A program made the position numbers and the translations under genes. From the NCBI GenBank assembly GCA_017454675.1, contig JAFTCN010000048.1:1-43483 (forward strand): a stretch of 43,483 nt of DNA. Reading direction: 5' to 3'. The notes below the pieces were generated by a model. It was given only the letters and a program-made list of their open reading frames with translations. It made no database searches and was not told the origin of the DNA. This document shows, in pieces, positions 8,717-16,557 of the stretch (positions are counted from its first letter, which is position 1; every line of letters begins with the position of its first letter). Origin of the DNA: Clostridia bacterium (GTDB lineage: Bacteria > Bacillota > Clostridia > Oscillospirales > CAG-272).

Positions 8717-10042
8717 TTACGCCTGTCCGGGGAGCCGCCCGGCCGCTGCGCTCTCCGCTTCCGCGAGCGCGGCCTCCGCTCCGGCGCCGGCGCCGGAGCG
8801 GCGGTAGACAGTCTTTCCGCCGAAGGACGTCATGAGGCACTCCCCGAAGAGGACTTCGCCGGCGAAGGGCGTCGATCTGCCCATCGAAAGGAACTTTTCG
8901 GGGTCCGCTTCGCGGGATATCCCGAGATCCCACACCGAGAAGCCGCCCGCCGGTATCCCGAACCGCCGGCGCGGGGCCGTCGTGAGCAGCGATATGAGTT
9001 TTTCGAGGGTTATTATGCCTTTTTTTACGAGCCCGGTATAGAGAGCGGGGAAGGCGGTCTCAAGTCCGACGATCCCGAACAGGCTTCCCGCCAGCCCCCC
9101 GGCCTTTTCGGCCTCCGAGTGCGGCGCATGGTCGGTGGCGATCATGTCGACGGTGCCGTCGATGACCCCGTCTATCAGCGCCTCGCGGTCGGCAGGCTCC
9201 CTCAGCGGCGGATTCATCCTGAATCTGCCTTCGTCGCGGAGCACGGTGCAGTCTAGCAGCAGGTAATGCGGCGCGGTCTCGCAGGTGACGTCGACGCCGC
9301 GGCGCTTGGCCTCTCTTATCAGCCGTACGCTTTCTCTGCAGGAGATGTGACAGACGTGATACTTGCATCCGGTCTCGGCTGCGAGCTTCAGGTCGCGTTC
9401 TATCTGCCGCCATTCGCTTTCGGAGCTGATCCCGGGCAGACCGTGCGCTCTCGCATAGCTGCCGTCGTGTATATATCCCTTCCCGCGCAGCGATTCGTCC
9501 TCGCAGTGAGCGACGATCGGCAGCCCCAGCTTCGCCGCGGTCTCCATCGCCTCGCGCATCAGGGACTCCGACTGCACTCCGACCCCGTCGTCCGAAAAGC
9601 CCGCGACGAACCCGCGGCATCCGGCGGCAGACCCGGGACCGAAGGCTTCCGCGATGCCGCGCATGTCGGAGAGCTCCGCTCCTCTTTCGCCGACGGTGAT
9701 CGACGCGAACGGATAAACCGGGATCACGGCGTCGCGGCCGATGATGTCGGTCTCCTCCCGCAGATGTCCGACGCTGTCGGGAACGGGCCGTAGATTGGGC
9801 ATCGTGCAGACGGCCGTATATCCTCCGGCCGCGGCCGCAGCGGTGCCGGTCGCTATGCGCTCCTTATAAGAAAAGCCCGGCTCGCGAAAATGCACGTGCA
9901 CGTCGCAAAAACCGGGCAATACGGTATATTTTCCGGAAACAGAAACAGTTTCGCCCGGAATACCGGCCGGGAGGGTCTGCGGCGACGTAGCCGCGGGTCC
10001 TTTTGCCGCAAACTGTTCGGTTTCCTTTTTGAATGCAGTCAT
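8717..10042 (-). CDS. pyrC: Dihydroorotase
   Basis: PyrC cyclises N-carbamoyl-aspartate to dihydroorotate. The start is the ATG giving MTAFKKETE, which has a GGAGG ribosome site 8 bases upstream; earlier in-frame codons fall in the leader hairpin. The 442-residue protein has the zinc-binding motif DVHVHFREPG (His49, His51). It also carries the class I segments CTMPNLRP, AHCEDE, YHVCHIS and IATDHAPHS. The last 25 residues are rich in Gly, Ala and Glu and look unstructured. It is the first gene of the pyr operon, with its own strong promoter and an attenuator-like leader. Confidence 0.96.
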   Translation of the reverse strand: MTAFKKETEQFAAKGPAATSPQTLPAGIPGETVSVSGKYTVLPGFCDVHVHFREPGFSYKERIATGTAAAAAGGYTAVCTMPNLRPVPDSVGHLREETDIIGRDAVIPVYPFASITVGERGAELSDMRGIAEAFGPGSAAGCRGFVAGFSDDGVGVQSESLMREAMETAAKLGLPIVAHCEDESLRGKGYIHDGSYARAHGLPGISSESEWRQIERDLKLAAETGCKYHVCHISCRESVRLIREAKRRGVDVTCETAPHYLLLDCTVLRDEGRFRMNPPLREPADREALIDGVIDGTVDMIATDHAPHSEAEKAGGLAGSLFGIVGLETAFPALYTGLVKKGIITLEKLISLLTTAPRRRFGIPAGGFSVWDLGISREADPEKFLSMGRSTPFAGEVLFGECLMTSFGGKTVYRRSGAGAGAEAALAEAESAAAGRLPGQA

Positions 10043-10072
10043 AAAGCTGCCTCCGCTCTTTTGTGGACGGAC

Positions 10073-10102
10073 AAATAAAAGTCCCGCCGAAGCCGGCGAG
10101 AC
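10073..10102 (-). terminator. Intrinsic terminator in the pyrC leader (attenuator candidate)
   Basis: Read on the minus strand, GTCTCGCCG and CGGCGGGAC (9 pairs, one G-U) enclose a GCTT loop and are followed by TTTTATTT. This is a complete intrinsic terminator. It lies between the pyr promoter and the pyrC ribosome site, about 30 bases before the ATG. Unless it is bypassed, it would stop transcription before pyrC. A leader segment GGCCGGAGAC (about 10164-10173) is complementary to the left arm with a 2-base bulge and could act as antiterminator. I could not find a convincing PyrR-binding loop. Confidence 0.7.
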
Positions 10103-10200
10103 CGATTCCGCGCACGCCAAAACACCGGTATATCATTCCGGGAACACTTATGGTGATGCGCGTCTCCGGCCGGTCGTCTGCCCCGTCCCTTGACTGATAT

Positions 10201-10230
10201 ATTATATCACATAAATAATTAATGTGTCAA
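10201..10230 (-). promoter_or_regulatory. Promoter of the pyr operon
   Basis: On the minus strand TTGACA (10225-10230) and TATAAT (10201-10206) are separated by 18 bases. The -10 is preceded by TG one base before it, giving TGATATAAT, an extended -10. Transcription would start near 10194 and give a leader of about 150 bases before pyrC. Confidence 0.8.
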
Positions 10231-10262
10231 CTGTTTTTTGCAGCGTCTCCGCGGGTTTACAG

Positions 10263-10294
10263 AGGGCTGGCGGTCCCGGAAGACCGCCAGCCCT
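10263..10294 (-). terminator. Terminator hairpin after the pyruvate oxidoreductase gene
   Basis: A perfect 13-bp inverted repeat (AGGGCTGGCGGTC with its complement) encloses a 6-base loop. It starts 15 bases after the nifJ stop codon. No clean U tract follows on the minus strand (CTGTAAAC), so it may be a weak or Rho-assisted terminator or a 3' stabilising hairpin. Confidence 0.6.
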
Positions 10295-10309
10295 GTATTG
10301 TTTATCCGG

Positions 10310-13300
10310 TCACTGCTGTGCTTCGGACTCGAAGAGACGGCCGTATCTCAGCAGTCTCTCGTACTTCTCGGCTGCCGCCGCCTCGGCCTTCGCGAAGAGG
10401 GCTTCGGCGCGTGCCGGGAACTGCTGTGCAAGTCTGCTGTATCTCGTCTCGCCCGTGATGAACTCGCGGTAGTCGGCGGAAGGCTTCTTCGAATCGACGG
10501 TGAGAGGATTCTTTCCTTCGGCCTTGAGAGCGGGATTGTAGCGGAACATCTGCCAGTATCCGGCATCGACCGCACGCTTCATCTCGAGCTGGCAGTTCTG
10601 CATGCCGCCCTTGACTCCGTGCATCTCGCAAGGCGCGTAACCGATGATCAGCGAAGGCCCGTGATAGGCTTCGGCTTCGGTCATGGCCTTGAGCAGCTGG
10701 TTCATGTCGGCGCCCATGGCGACCTGCGCGACATACACGTATCCGTAGGACATCGCGATCTCGGCGAGGTTCTTCTTGTTGATCGCCTTGCCGGCCGCTG
10801 CAAACTGAGCGACCTGACCGATCTGCGAGGCCTTCGAGGCCTGGCCGCCGGTGTTCGAGTAGACTTCGGTATCGAAGACCATCACGTTGACGTCTTCGCC
10901 GGAGGCGAGCACGTGGTCGAGACCGCCGAATCCGATGTCATAGGCCCAGCCGTCGCCGCCGAAGATCCATACCGACTTCTTCGACAGATATTCCTTCTCG
11001 GCGAGGATCTTTTCCTTCAGCTCCTTGTTGACTCTCGACTTCTCGAGCATCGCGATGAGGTCCGCGGTGGCGGGTCCGTTGGCGCTGCCGTCGTCGACAG
11101 TCTCGAGGTATTTCGCTATGACCGCCTTTCTTTCGTCGTCCTTGAGCGACTCGGAATACTCTCTGACCATGCCGATGAGCTTCTCTCTGATCGTCTTCTG
11201 GCCGAGAGCGATGCCGAGACCGTGCTCAGCGTTGTCCTCGAAGAGGGAGTTGGCCCACGCGGGTCCGCGTCCGCTCTCGCGGTTGACGGTATAGGGAGTG
11301 GCGGGAGCCGAACCGCCCCAGATCGAGGAGCAGCCGGTGGCATTCGAGATGTACATCCTCTCGCCGAAGAGCTGTGTTACGAGTCTCGCGTAGGAGGTCT
11401 CGGCGCAGCCCGCGCAGGAGCCGGAGAATTCAAGCAGCGGCTGCTTGAACTGGCTGCCCTTGACGGTGTTGTTTATGATCTCGGGCTTCTCGGAGACGTT
11501 GGCTACGGCATAGTCGAAAGCGGCCTGCTGGAAGAGTCCCTTTTCCTGAGGAGCCATCTCGATGGCGGACTTGGCGGAGGCAAGCTTCGCGGCTTCCTTC
11601 GCGGCGGTCTTGGGATCGTACTCCGGATGCTCGGCGGCGACCGTCTTGCGGGCGTTCTCGGCGGCTCTGACCGATACCGGGCAGGCCTTGACGCAGAGCG
11701 TGCAGCCCATGCAGTCGAGAGCGGAGACGGCCATCGTGAACTTGTAGTTCGTTTTGATGACCGGTCTGGCGGCGAAGAGCGTTCCCTCGGGAGCGGCGGC
11801 CGCTTCTTCCTCAGTCATCGCGAACGGTCTGATCGCGGCATGCGGGCAGACGAACGCGCAGTTGTTGCACTGTACGCAGTTTTCGGGCTTCCATACGGGC
11901 ACGAACACGGCAACGCCGCGCTTCTCGTAGGCAGCGGCGCCCTGCGGGAAGGTACCGTCGGCGCAGTCCTTGAAAGCCGATACCGGCAGCGAGTCGCCGC
12001 GCATGGCGTCGACGGGCTCGACGATCCTGTTGACGAAATCTACGAGATCCTTTCTCGGTCCGGTGGCCTCGGCCCTGGGGGCGTCGTCTTCGCAGGCGGC
12101 CCAGGCCTTCGGAACGTTCACCTTCACGAAGGCGTCCGCACCGGCCTCGATGGCGGCGTAGTTGAGATCGACGATGGCCTGGCCCTTCTTGATGTAGGAC
12201 TTGTATGCCATCTTCTTCATGTATTCGATAGCCTCGTCCTTGGGAAGGATTCCGGCGAGAGCGAAGAAGGCGGACTGGAGAACGGTGTTCTTGACCTTTC
12301 CGTTGCCGATGCGGCGGAGGGCGATGCCCGTACCGTCTATAATGTAGAAGTTGATCCTGTTCCTGGCGATGTACTTCTTGACGGCGGAGGGCAGGTGAGC
12401 GTCGAGCTCTTCAGGCTTCCAGGCGCAGTCGAGCAGGAAGGTCCCGCCCGGCTTGACGTCCTGGACCATGTCGTACTTGGTCAGGTAAGCCTGGTTGTGG
12501 CAGGCGACGAAGTCGGCCTTGGTGATGTAGTACGAGCTCTTGATCGGGCTGTCGCCGAAGCGCAGGTGCGAGATCGTGATGCCGCCCGTCTTCTTCGAGT
12601 CGTACTGGAAATACGCCTGGATGTATTTGTCGGTGTGGTCGCCGATGATCTTGATCGAGTTCTTGTTGGCACCGACGGTACCGTCGCCGCCGAGTCCCCA
12701 GAACTTGCAGGAGATCGTTCCCTTGGGCGATGTGTCGGGGCAGGCCTTCTCGGTGAGCGAAAGACCGGTGACGTCGTCCACGATACCGACCGTGAAGTTG
12801 TTCTTCGCTCTCTTGAGGCTGAGGTTGCGGTATACGGCGAAGATCGAGGCCGGAGTGGTGTCCTTCGAGCCGAGGCCGTAGCGTCCGCCGACGACCTTTA
12901 TGTCTCCGCGGCCGTTCTGCGCGAGAGCGGTGACGACATCGAGGTAGAGCGGCTCGCCCAGCGAACCGGGCTCTTTGGTGCGGTCGAGGACCGCGATCGA
13001 CCTGACGGTCTGCGGAATGGCGGCGAGGAGGTGCTTCGCGCTGAACGGACGGTAGAGTCTTACCTTTACGAGGCCGACCTTTTCGCCGTGGGCGTTCATG
13101 TAGTCGATGACTTCCTCGGCGACGTCGCAGACGGAACCCATGGCGACGATCACTCTGTCGGCATCGGGCGCGCCGTAGTAGTTGAAGAGCCTGTAGTCGG
13201 TACCGAGTTTCTTATTGACCTGCTTCATGTAGTTTTCCACGACGGCCGGGAATTTGTCGTAGTACTCGTTGCAGGCTTCTCTGTGCTGGAAGAAGATGTC

Positions 13301-13993
13301 GCCGTTTTCGGCCGAGCCGCGGAGCACGGGGTGCTCTGGGTTGAGGGCTCTGCCGCGGAAGGCGGCGATGGCATCCCAGTCTACCATATCCTTGAGATCG
13401 TCGATGTCCCAGACCTCGATCTTCTGGATCTCGTGGGAGGTCCTGAAGCCGTCGAAGAAGTTGAGCACCGGAACTCTGCCGGAGATCGCCGCAAGATGGG
13501 CGACGGCACCGAGGTCCATGATCTCCTGAGCATTTGTCTCGGCCAGCATCGCGTAGCCGGTCTGACGGCAGGCATAGACGTCCGAATGGTCGCCGAAGAT
13601 GTTCAGCGCGTGCGACGCGACGCAGCGCGCGGACACGTGGATGACACCGGGAAGGAGTTCGCCGGCCATCTTGTACATATTCGGGATCATCAGGAGCAGG
13701 CCCTGAGAAGCGGTGTATGTGGTCGTCAGAGCGCCGGAAGCGAGTGACCCGTGAACGGCGCCCGCCGCGCCGCCTTCGGACTGCATCTCCATGACTCTGA
13801 CCTTCTCGCCGAATATGTTGCGAGCGGGTTTGCCGAGGATGTTCTTGTCCGTCGCGGACCATGTGTCTGTGATCTCAGCCATGGGGCTGGAGGGTGTGAT
13901 GGGATAGATCGCGGCAACCTCGGTAAACGCATACGAAACATGCGCCGCCGCGGTGTTGCCGTCCATGGAAAGCTTTTGACGCTTGATTGCCAT
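10310..13993 (-). CDS. nifJ: Pyruvate:ferredoxin (flavodoxin) oxidoreductase
   Basis: This single-chain enzyme converts pyruvate and CoA to acetyl-CoA, CO2 and reduced ferredoxin, the central oxidation step of anaerobic clostridia. The start is the ATG giving MAIKRQKLSMDG, with GGAGG 8 bases before it. The 1227-residue length is slightly above the usual 1170-1200. Domain I begins with AAIYPITPSSPMAE. Two [4Fe-4S] sites appear as CVQCNNCAFVCP and CMGCTLCVKACP. The C-terminal third has the cluster segment CAGCAETSYARL and the thiamine diphosphate region GGDGWAYDIGFGG with VYSNTGGQASKA. It is monocistronic, between two transcription units, and is followed by a strong hairpin. Confidence 0.97.
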   Translation of the reverse strand: MAIKRQKLSMDGNTAAAHVSYAFTEVAAIYPITPSSPMAEITDTWSATDKNILGKPARNIFGEKVRVMEMQSEGGAAGAVHGSLASGALTTTYTASQGLLLMIPNMYKMAGELLPGVIHVSARCVASHALNIFGDHSDVYACRQTGYAMLAETNAQEIMDLGAVAHLAAISGRVPVLNFFDGFRTSHEIQKIEVWDIDDLKDMVDWDAIAAFRGRALNPEHPVLRGSAENGDIFFQHREACNEYYDKFPAVVENYMKQVNKKLGTDYRLFNYYGAPDADRVIVAMGSVCDVAEEVIDYMNAHGEKVGLVKVRLYRPFSAKHLLAAIPQTVRSIAVLDRTKEPGSLGEPLYLDVVTALAQNGRGDIKVVGGRYGLGSKDTTPASIFAVYRNLSLKRAKNNFTVGIVDDVTGLSLTEKACPDTSPKGTISCKFWGLGGDGTVGANKNSIKIIGDHTDKYIQAYFQYDSKKTGGITISHLRFGDSPIKSSYYITKADFVACHNQAYLTKYDMVQDVKPGGTFLLDCAWKPEELDAHLPSAVKKYIARNRINFYIIDGTGIALRRIGNGKVKNTVLQSAFFALAGILPKDEAIEYMKKMAYKSYIKKGQAIVDLNYAAIEAGADAFVKVNVPKAWAACEDDAPRAEATGPRKDLVDFVNRIVEPVDAMRGDSLPVSAFKDCADGTFPQGAAAYEKRGVAVFVPVWKPENCVQCNNCAFVCPHAAIRPFAMTEEEAAAAPEGTLFAARPVIKTNYKFTMAVSALDCMGCTLCVKACPVSVRAAENARKTVAAEHPEYDPKTAAKEAAKLASAKSAIEMAPQEKGLFQQAAFDYAVANVSEKPEIINNTVKGSQFKQPLLEFSGSCAGCAETSYARLVTQLFGERMYISNATGCSSIWGGSAPATPYTVNRESGRGPAWANSLFEDNAEHGLGIALGQKTIREKLIGMVREYSESLKDDERKAVIAKYLETVDDGSANGPATADLIAMLEKSRVNKELKEKILAEKEYLSKKSVWIFGGDGWAYDIGFGGLDHVLASGEDVNVMVFDTEVYSNTGGQASKASQIGQVAQFAAAGKAINKKNLAEIAMSYGYVYVAQVAMGADMNQLLKAMTEAEAYHGPSLIIGYAPCEMHGVKGGMQNCQLEMKRAVDAGYWQMFRYNPALKAEGKNPLTVDSKKPSADYREFITGETRYSRLAQQFPARAEALFAKAEAAAAEKYERLLRYGRLFESEAQQ

Positions 13994-14079
13994 GTGATTT
14001 TCCTCCGTGTATCTTGAAAAAAATATTATTGAAAGGAAATGATGTGTCATTTCACGCGTGTCTGAACACGCAATGCGAC

Positions 14080-14085
14080 ATTATA
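14080..14085 (-). promoter_or_regulatory. Possible -10 element for nifJ
   Basis: Minus-strand TATAAT lies about 85 bases upstream of the nifJ ATG. The -35 at 17 bases (TTCGGC) is poor, so the assignment is weak. It faces away from the holA promoter in the same intergenic stretch. Confidence 0.35.
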
Positions 14086-14190
14086 TATAATACCACATTT
14101 TTGCCGAAAAGTAAAGGGGCGACCGAAAAAAAGACGGCCCGGCCGCCTGTAAAACACGTCTGCCGGCCCTTTCCGGAACGCGGCGTCCGG

Positions 14191-14219
14191 TTGACTTCTT
14201 CGCTTTTTTGATATATAAT
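14191..14219 (+). promoter_or_regulatory. Promoter of holA
   Basis: TTGACT (14191-14196) and TATAAT (14214-14219) are spaced by exactly 17 bases. The predicted start is near 14226, giving a leader of about 35 bases with a GGAAAGGGG ribosome site before the ATG. This promoter diverges from the nifJ unit and marks the strand polarity change in the window. Confidence 0.75.
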
Positions 14220-14259
14220 ATTGTTATGGTAGGAACGACCGCCGGAAAGGGGCTTTGAG

Positions 14260-15294
14260 ATGTACGAACCGGTAGCAGAATCGGATTTCAGAAAGAAAAT
14301 AAAGAACGGCATCCCTGAGGGCGGGCCCCATGCGTATTTCTTTTACGGGGAGGAGGATTACCTGAAGCGCAGCGCGGTCGCGGCGGCGAAGGAGGCCATC
14401 GTATCGGACCCCTTCGATCTGACGGAGATCGGTGCCGCGTCATACACTCCTGAGGGGCTCGTCGCGTCGCTCGGCGTCCCGCCGCTCTTCTCGGATCACC
14501 GGCTCGTCGTGCTGACGCTCAGTCTCGCCGATCTGCGTCCCGGGGAGATATCCGACCTTTGCGAAGCCGTATCGGAATGCACACCGGATTTCCCGTCGGT
14601 GCTGCTGCTCGACCTGCCGTCGTCGGGGTTTGACGCCGGGACCGCGAAACGGCCTTCCGCCCTCTTCAAAAAGCTCGCCGAGGCGGCCGTGCCGGTGCGG
14701 TTCGACCGTATCACCGGCGCAAGGCTGAACGGCTGGGTCGGACGTCACTATTCGGAGCACGGCGTACTGGCTCCCGCCGGCGTATGCGCCTTCACCGTTT
14801 CATATTGCGGGAACGAGATGTTCCGCCTGGCTTCCGAGACCGACAAGATATCCTGCTACGTGCTCTCGCAGGGTCGCAACGCCGTGACGGAGGAGGACGT
14901 GAAGACCGCCGGCTGTCCGTCGGGAGAGTTCGACGCCTTTGCGCTGGCGAACGCGGTGACGGGCGGAGACCGGCGGCTCGCGCTCGACATCCTGGCCTTC
15001 CTCAAATCGCGCCGCGAGGACCCCGTGAAGATCATGTCCGACATCATACGGGTCTTCTGCGACATGAGCGCGGTCAACACCTGCCGCAAAGCCGGGATGG
15101 ACAGCCGGCAGATCTCGGAGGCGACGTCGATCAAACCCTATCCGCTCAGCCGCTACACCGCCGCGATCGATTCGATGAGAGACCCCGACAGGACGCTGTC
15201 GAGGGCGCTCGCACTGACCGCCGGAGCCGACGGAGGAGTCAAAGGCTACGGGCGGGACTACCTCCCGATCGAGATGCTGATCTGCTCTCTCTGA
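14260..15294 (+). CDS. holA: DNA polymerase III delta subunit (clamp loader)
   Basis: HolA opens the beta clamp ring within the clamp loader. The 344-residue length fits the family. The N-terminal pattern HAYFFYGEEDYLKR followed by a strand and helix is the usual HolA start. Further family marks are LADLRPG, a mid-protein RLNGWVGRHYSEHGV segment and a C-terminal helical collar domain with a late AFLKSRREDP stretch. The Walker motif is degenerate, as expected for delta. Its stop codon lies inside an inverted repeat, and a repeat-rich non-coding segment follows. Replication genes dnaA and dnaN are about 12 kb downstream. Confidence 0.88.
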   Translation: MYEPVAESDFRKKIKNGIPEGGPHAYFFYGEEDYLKRSAVAAAKEAIVSDPFDLTEIGAASYTPEGLVASLGVPPLFSDHRLVVLTLSLADLRPGEISDLCEAVSECTPDFPSVLLLDLPSSGFDAGTAKRPSALFKKLAEAAVPVRFDRITGARLNGWVGRHYSEHGVLAPAGVCAFTVSYCGNEMFRLASETDKISCYVLSQGRNAVTEEDVKTAGCPSGEFDAFALANAVTGGDRRLALDILAFLKSRREDPVKIMSDIIRVFCDMSAVNTCRKAGMDSRQISEATSIKPYPLSRYTAAIDSMRDPDRTLSRALALTAGADGGVKGYGRDYLPIEMLICSL

Positions 15295-15301
15295 GCAGAT
15301 C
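15279..15301 (+). repeat. Inverted repeat spanning the holA stop codon
   Basis: GATCTGCTC and GAGCAGATC form a perfect 9-bp stem with loop TCTCT; the TGA stop begins in the loop. There is no U tract. The stem uses the same CTGCTC/GAGCAG word that is repeated in the array just downstream, so it may have seeded or derived from that array. Confidence 0.7.
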
Positions 15302-15305
15302 AAGA

Positions 15306-15430
15306 CTGCTCTGAGCTGCTCTGCTCCGAGTTGCTTCAAGCTGCTCTGAGCTGCTCCGAGCTGCTCTGCTACGCGCTGCTCTGAGCTGCTCTGCTTCGAG
15401 TTGATCTGAGCTGCTCCGAGCTGCTCCGAG
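15306..15430. repeat. Tandem 10/15-bp repeat array (CTGCTCYGAG)
   Basis: Eleven head-to-tail units can be read without gaps. The 10-bp units are CTGCTCTGAG, TTGCTTCAAG, CTGCTCTGAG, CTGCTCCGAG, CTGCTCTGAG, TTGATCTGAG and two more CTGCTCCGAG. Three 15-bp units (starting at 15316, 15361 and 15386) carry an extra 5 bases, as in CTGCTCTGCTCCGAG. The array is non-coding and lies right after holA. The period of about one DNA helical turn recalls iterons, but no binding protein is known for it. Confidence 0.9.
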
Positions 15431-15470
15431 CTGTTTCCGGAAGGCCGATTAAAGGTCATTTACGGACCAA

Positions 15471-15662
15471 TTGTAAATTTTTTCTAACGGAAGAAAAATA
15501 ATTTTTTCCACAAGCCGCAAAGCGCCGATCATGGCGCAACTTGCCCGGAGCGGGGTGTTTGCGCCGAGTTTTACACATTTACCACAGGGTTTTCCACTGT
15601 TTTGCACCATGGCACCCGCTTTGTTTGTAAATTTTTCGTGAACGGCTCCCGCGTTCGGGAGC
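15471..15662. other. DnaA-box-like cluster with AT-rich tracts (origin-like non-coding segment)
   Basis: The segment between the repeat array and the DUF1287 gene contains no coding frame of its own. It holds DnaA-box-like 9-mers: TTTTCCACA (15504-15512), TTTTACACA (15569-15577), TTTACCACA (15578-15586), TTTTCCACT (15590-15598) and TTTTGCACC (15600-15608). The first two fit TTWTNCACA exactly; the others have one mismatch. An AT-rich tract occupies 15469-15509. The word TTGTAAATTTTT followed by an AACGG occurs on both sides (15471 and 15625) as a direct repeat. Small hairpins are GCGCC/GGCGC (15522-15537) and GCTCCCG/CGGGAGC (15645-15662). Origin or DnaA-control function is inference. Confidence 0.55.
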
Positions 15663-15684
15663 GTCACGGAGCCTGTTTTGTGAA

Positions 15685-16536
15685 ATGAAAAAAAAGATAA
15701 CAAACGACTTGCAAGACGCATCTTCCCGCCTCCGGGATGACTCCCGGGACACGGCCGGAAAGAGCGCCGGAACCCCTCTTGACGCATCGGGCGGAGATCC
15801 CGCGGAGGACCTCCGGAAGACCGCCTGCAAAGACCCGGCTGACGCCGGCACAGGTCCGGCGGACAGAAGAATCAGGATCCTGCGGGCAGCCGCGGCAGCG
15901 GCGCTTGCCATTGCCGTCGCCGGCTCTCTGATCTACATAGTTCTGAAGACCGTCGATTCCTTCAGAGTCCACGCCGCTGAGGACTTCGGGTTTTGTGACC
16001 TGGTCTCTCCCTGCGACGCCGACTCCGACGGCATCGACGACTTCTCAGACATGGTCGCCGGGGCGCGCGAGTACATCGCGACCGACCCCGTTTACCGGAG
16101 CGCGTATTTCGCCGGAGGCTATCCGGACGACGGCTCCGGAGTCTGCACCGACGTCATCTGGCACGCTTTCATGTCAGCGGGATACGTGCTCAAGGACATG
16201 GTCGACGCCGATATCGCCTCCGACCCAGGCGCCTACCCCGATCACTCCGACAGCAACATAGATTTCAGACGAGTGCGTAATCTCCGCGTGTTCTTCGAGC
16301 GGAACGCGCAGTCTCTCACGGTCTCGACGAAAGACCCGTCGCAGTGGATGCCGGGCGACATCGCGGTATTCGACGGCCATATCGCGATCTGTTCCGACAA
16401 ACGCAACGCGAAGGGCATCCCGTACCTCATCCACCACGGCAACGATATCGTCGGGGCCGTCGAGCACGACGACATGAGCCTGTTCAAGCCGGTCGGGCAT
16501 TACAGATTCTACGGAAACGCTAAAGATCCGGAATAA
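15685..16536 (+). CDS. DUF1287 domain protein, membrane-anchored
   Basis: The first 65 residues are hydrophilic and rich in Asp and Lys. One membrane segment follows (about residues 66-88, rich in Ala, Ile and Val), so the rest should lie outside the membrane. The outer domain carries the DUF1287 pattern: GVCTDVIWHAF with a conserved Cys, then DPGAYP, NIDFRRVRNL, WMPGDIAVFDGHIAICSD and finally GHYRF. The Cys and His positions suggest a papain-like or NlpC/P60-like hydrolase, perhaps acting on the cell wall, but the family has no settled function. The ATG has only a distant GGAG as ribosome site, so the start is uncertain. The M20 peptidase gene follows by 21 bases. Confidence 0.8.
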   Translation: MKKKITNDLQDASSRLRDDSRDTAGKSAGTPLDASGGDPAEDLRKTACKDPADAGTGPADRRIRILRAAAAAALAIAVAGSLIYIVLKTVDSFRVHAAEDFGFCDLVSPCDADSDGIDDFSDMVAGAREYIATDPVYRSAYFAGGYPDDGSGVCTDVIWHAFMSAGYVLKDMVDADIASDPGAYPDHSDSNIDFRRVRNLRVFFERNAQSLTVSTKDPSQWMPGDIAVFDGHIAICSDKRNAKGIPYLIHHGNDIVGAVEHDDMSLFKPVGHYRFYGNAKDPE

Positions 16537-16557
16537 ACGGAAAGGGAGCCTGAAACG

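Noticed and set aside
8667-8933. N-terminal extension of carB
   Set aside because: The extra 89 codons overlap the pyrC end, are Arg-rich and unlike CarB; the ATG at 8666 gives the standard protein.
10043-10194. PyrR-binding antiterminator loop in the pyr leader
   Set aside because: I could not find the conserved loop sequence; only the terminator and a partial competing arm are visible.
10238-13747. A very long open frame (over 1100 codons) on the strand opposite nifJ
   Set aside because: It mirrors nifJ codon for codon, is low-complexity with Arg/Val/Asp bias, has no ribosome site and resembles no family. It is a shadow caused by high GC.
15303-15435. CRISPR array
   Set aside because: Units are contiguous 10/15-bp repeats without unique spacers, and no cas genes are present.
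14800-15459. Minus-strand protein with SEQLGAAQ-type repeats
   Set aside because: It is the translation of the DNA repeat array running on into the antisense of holA; no start signal or family match.
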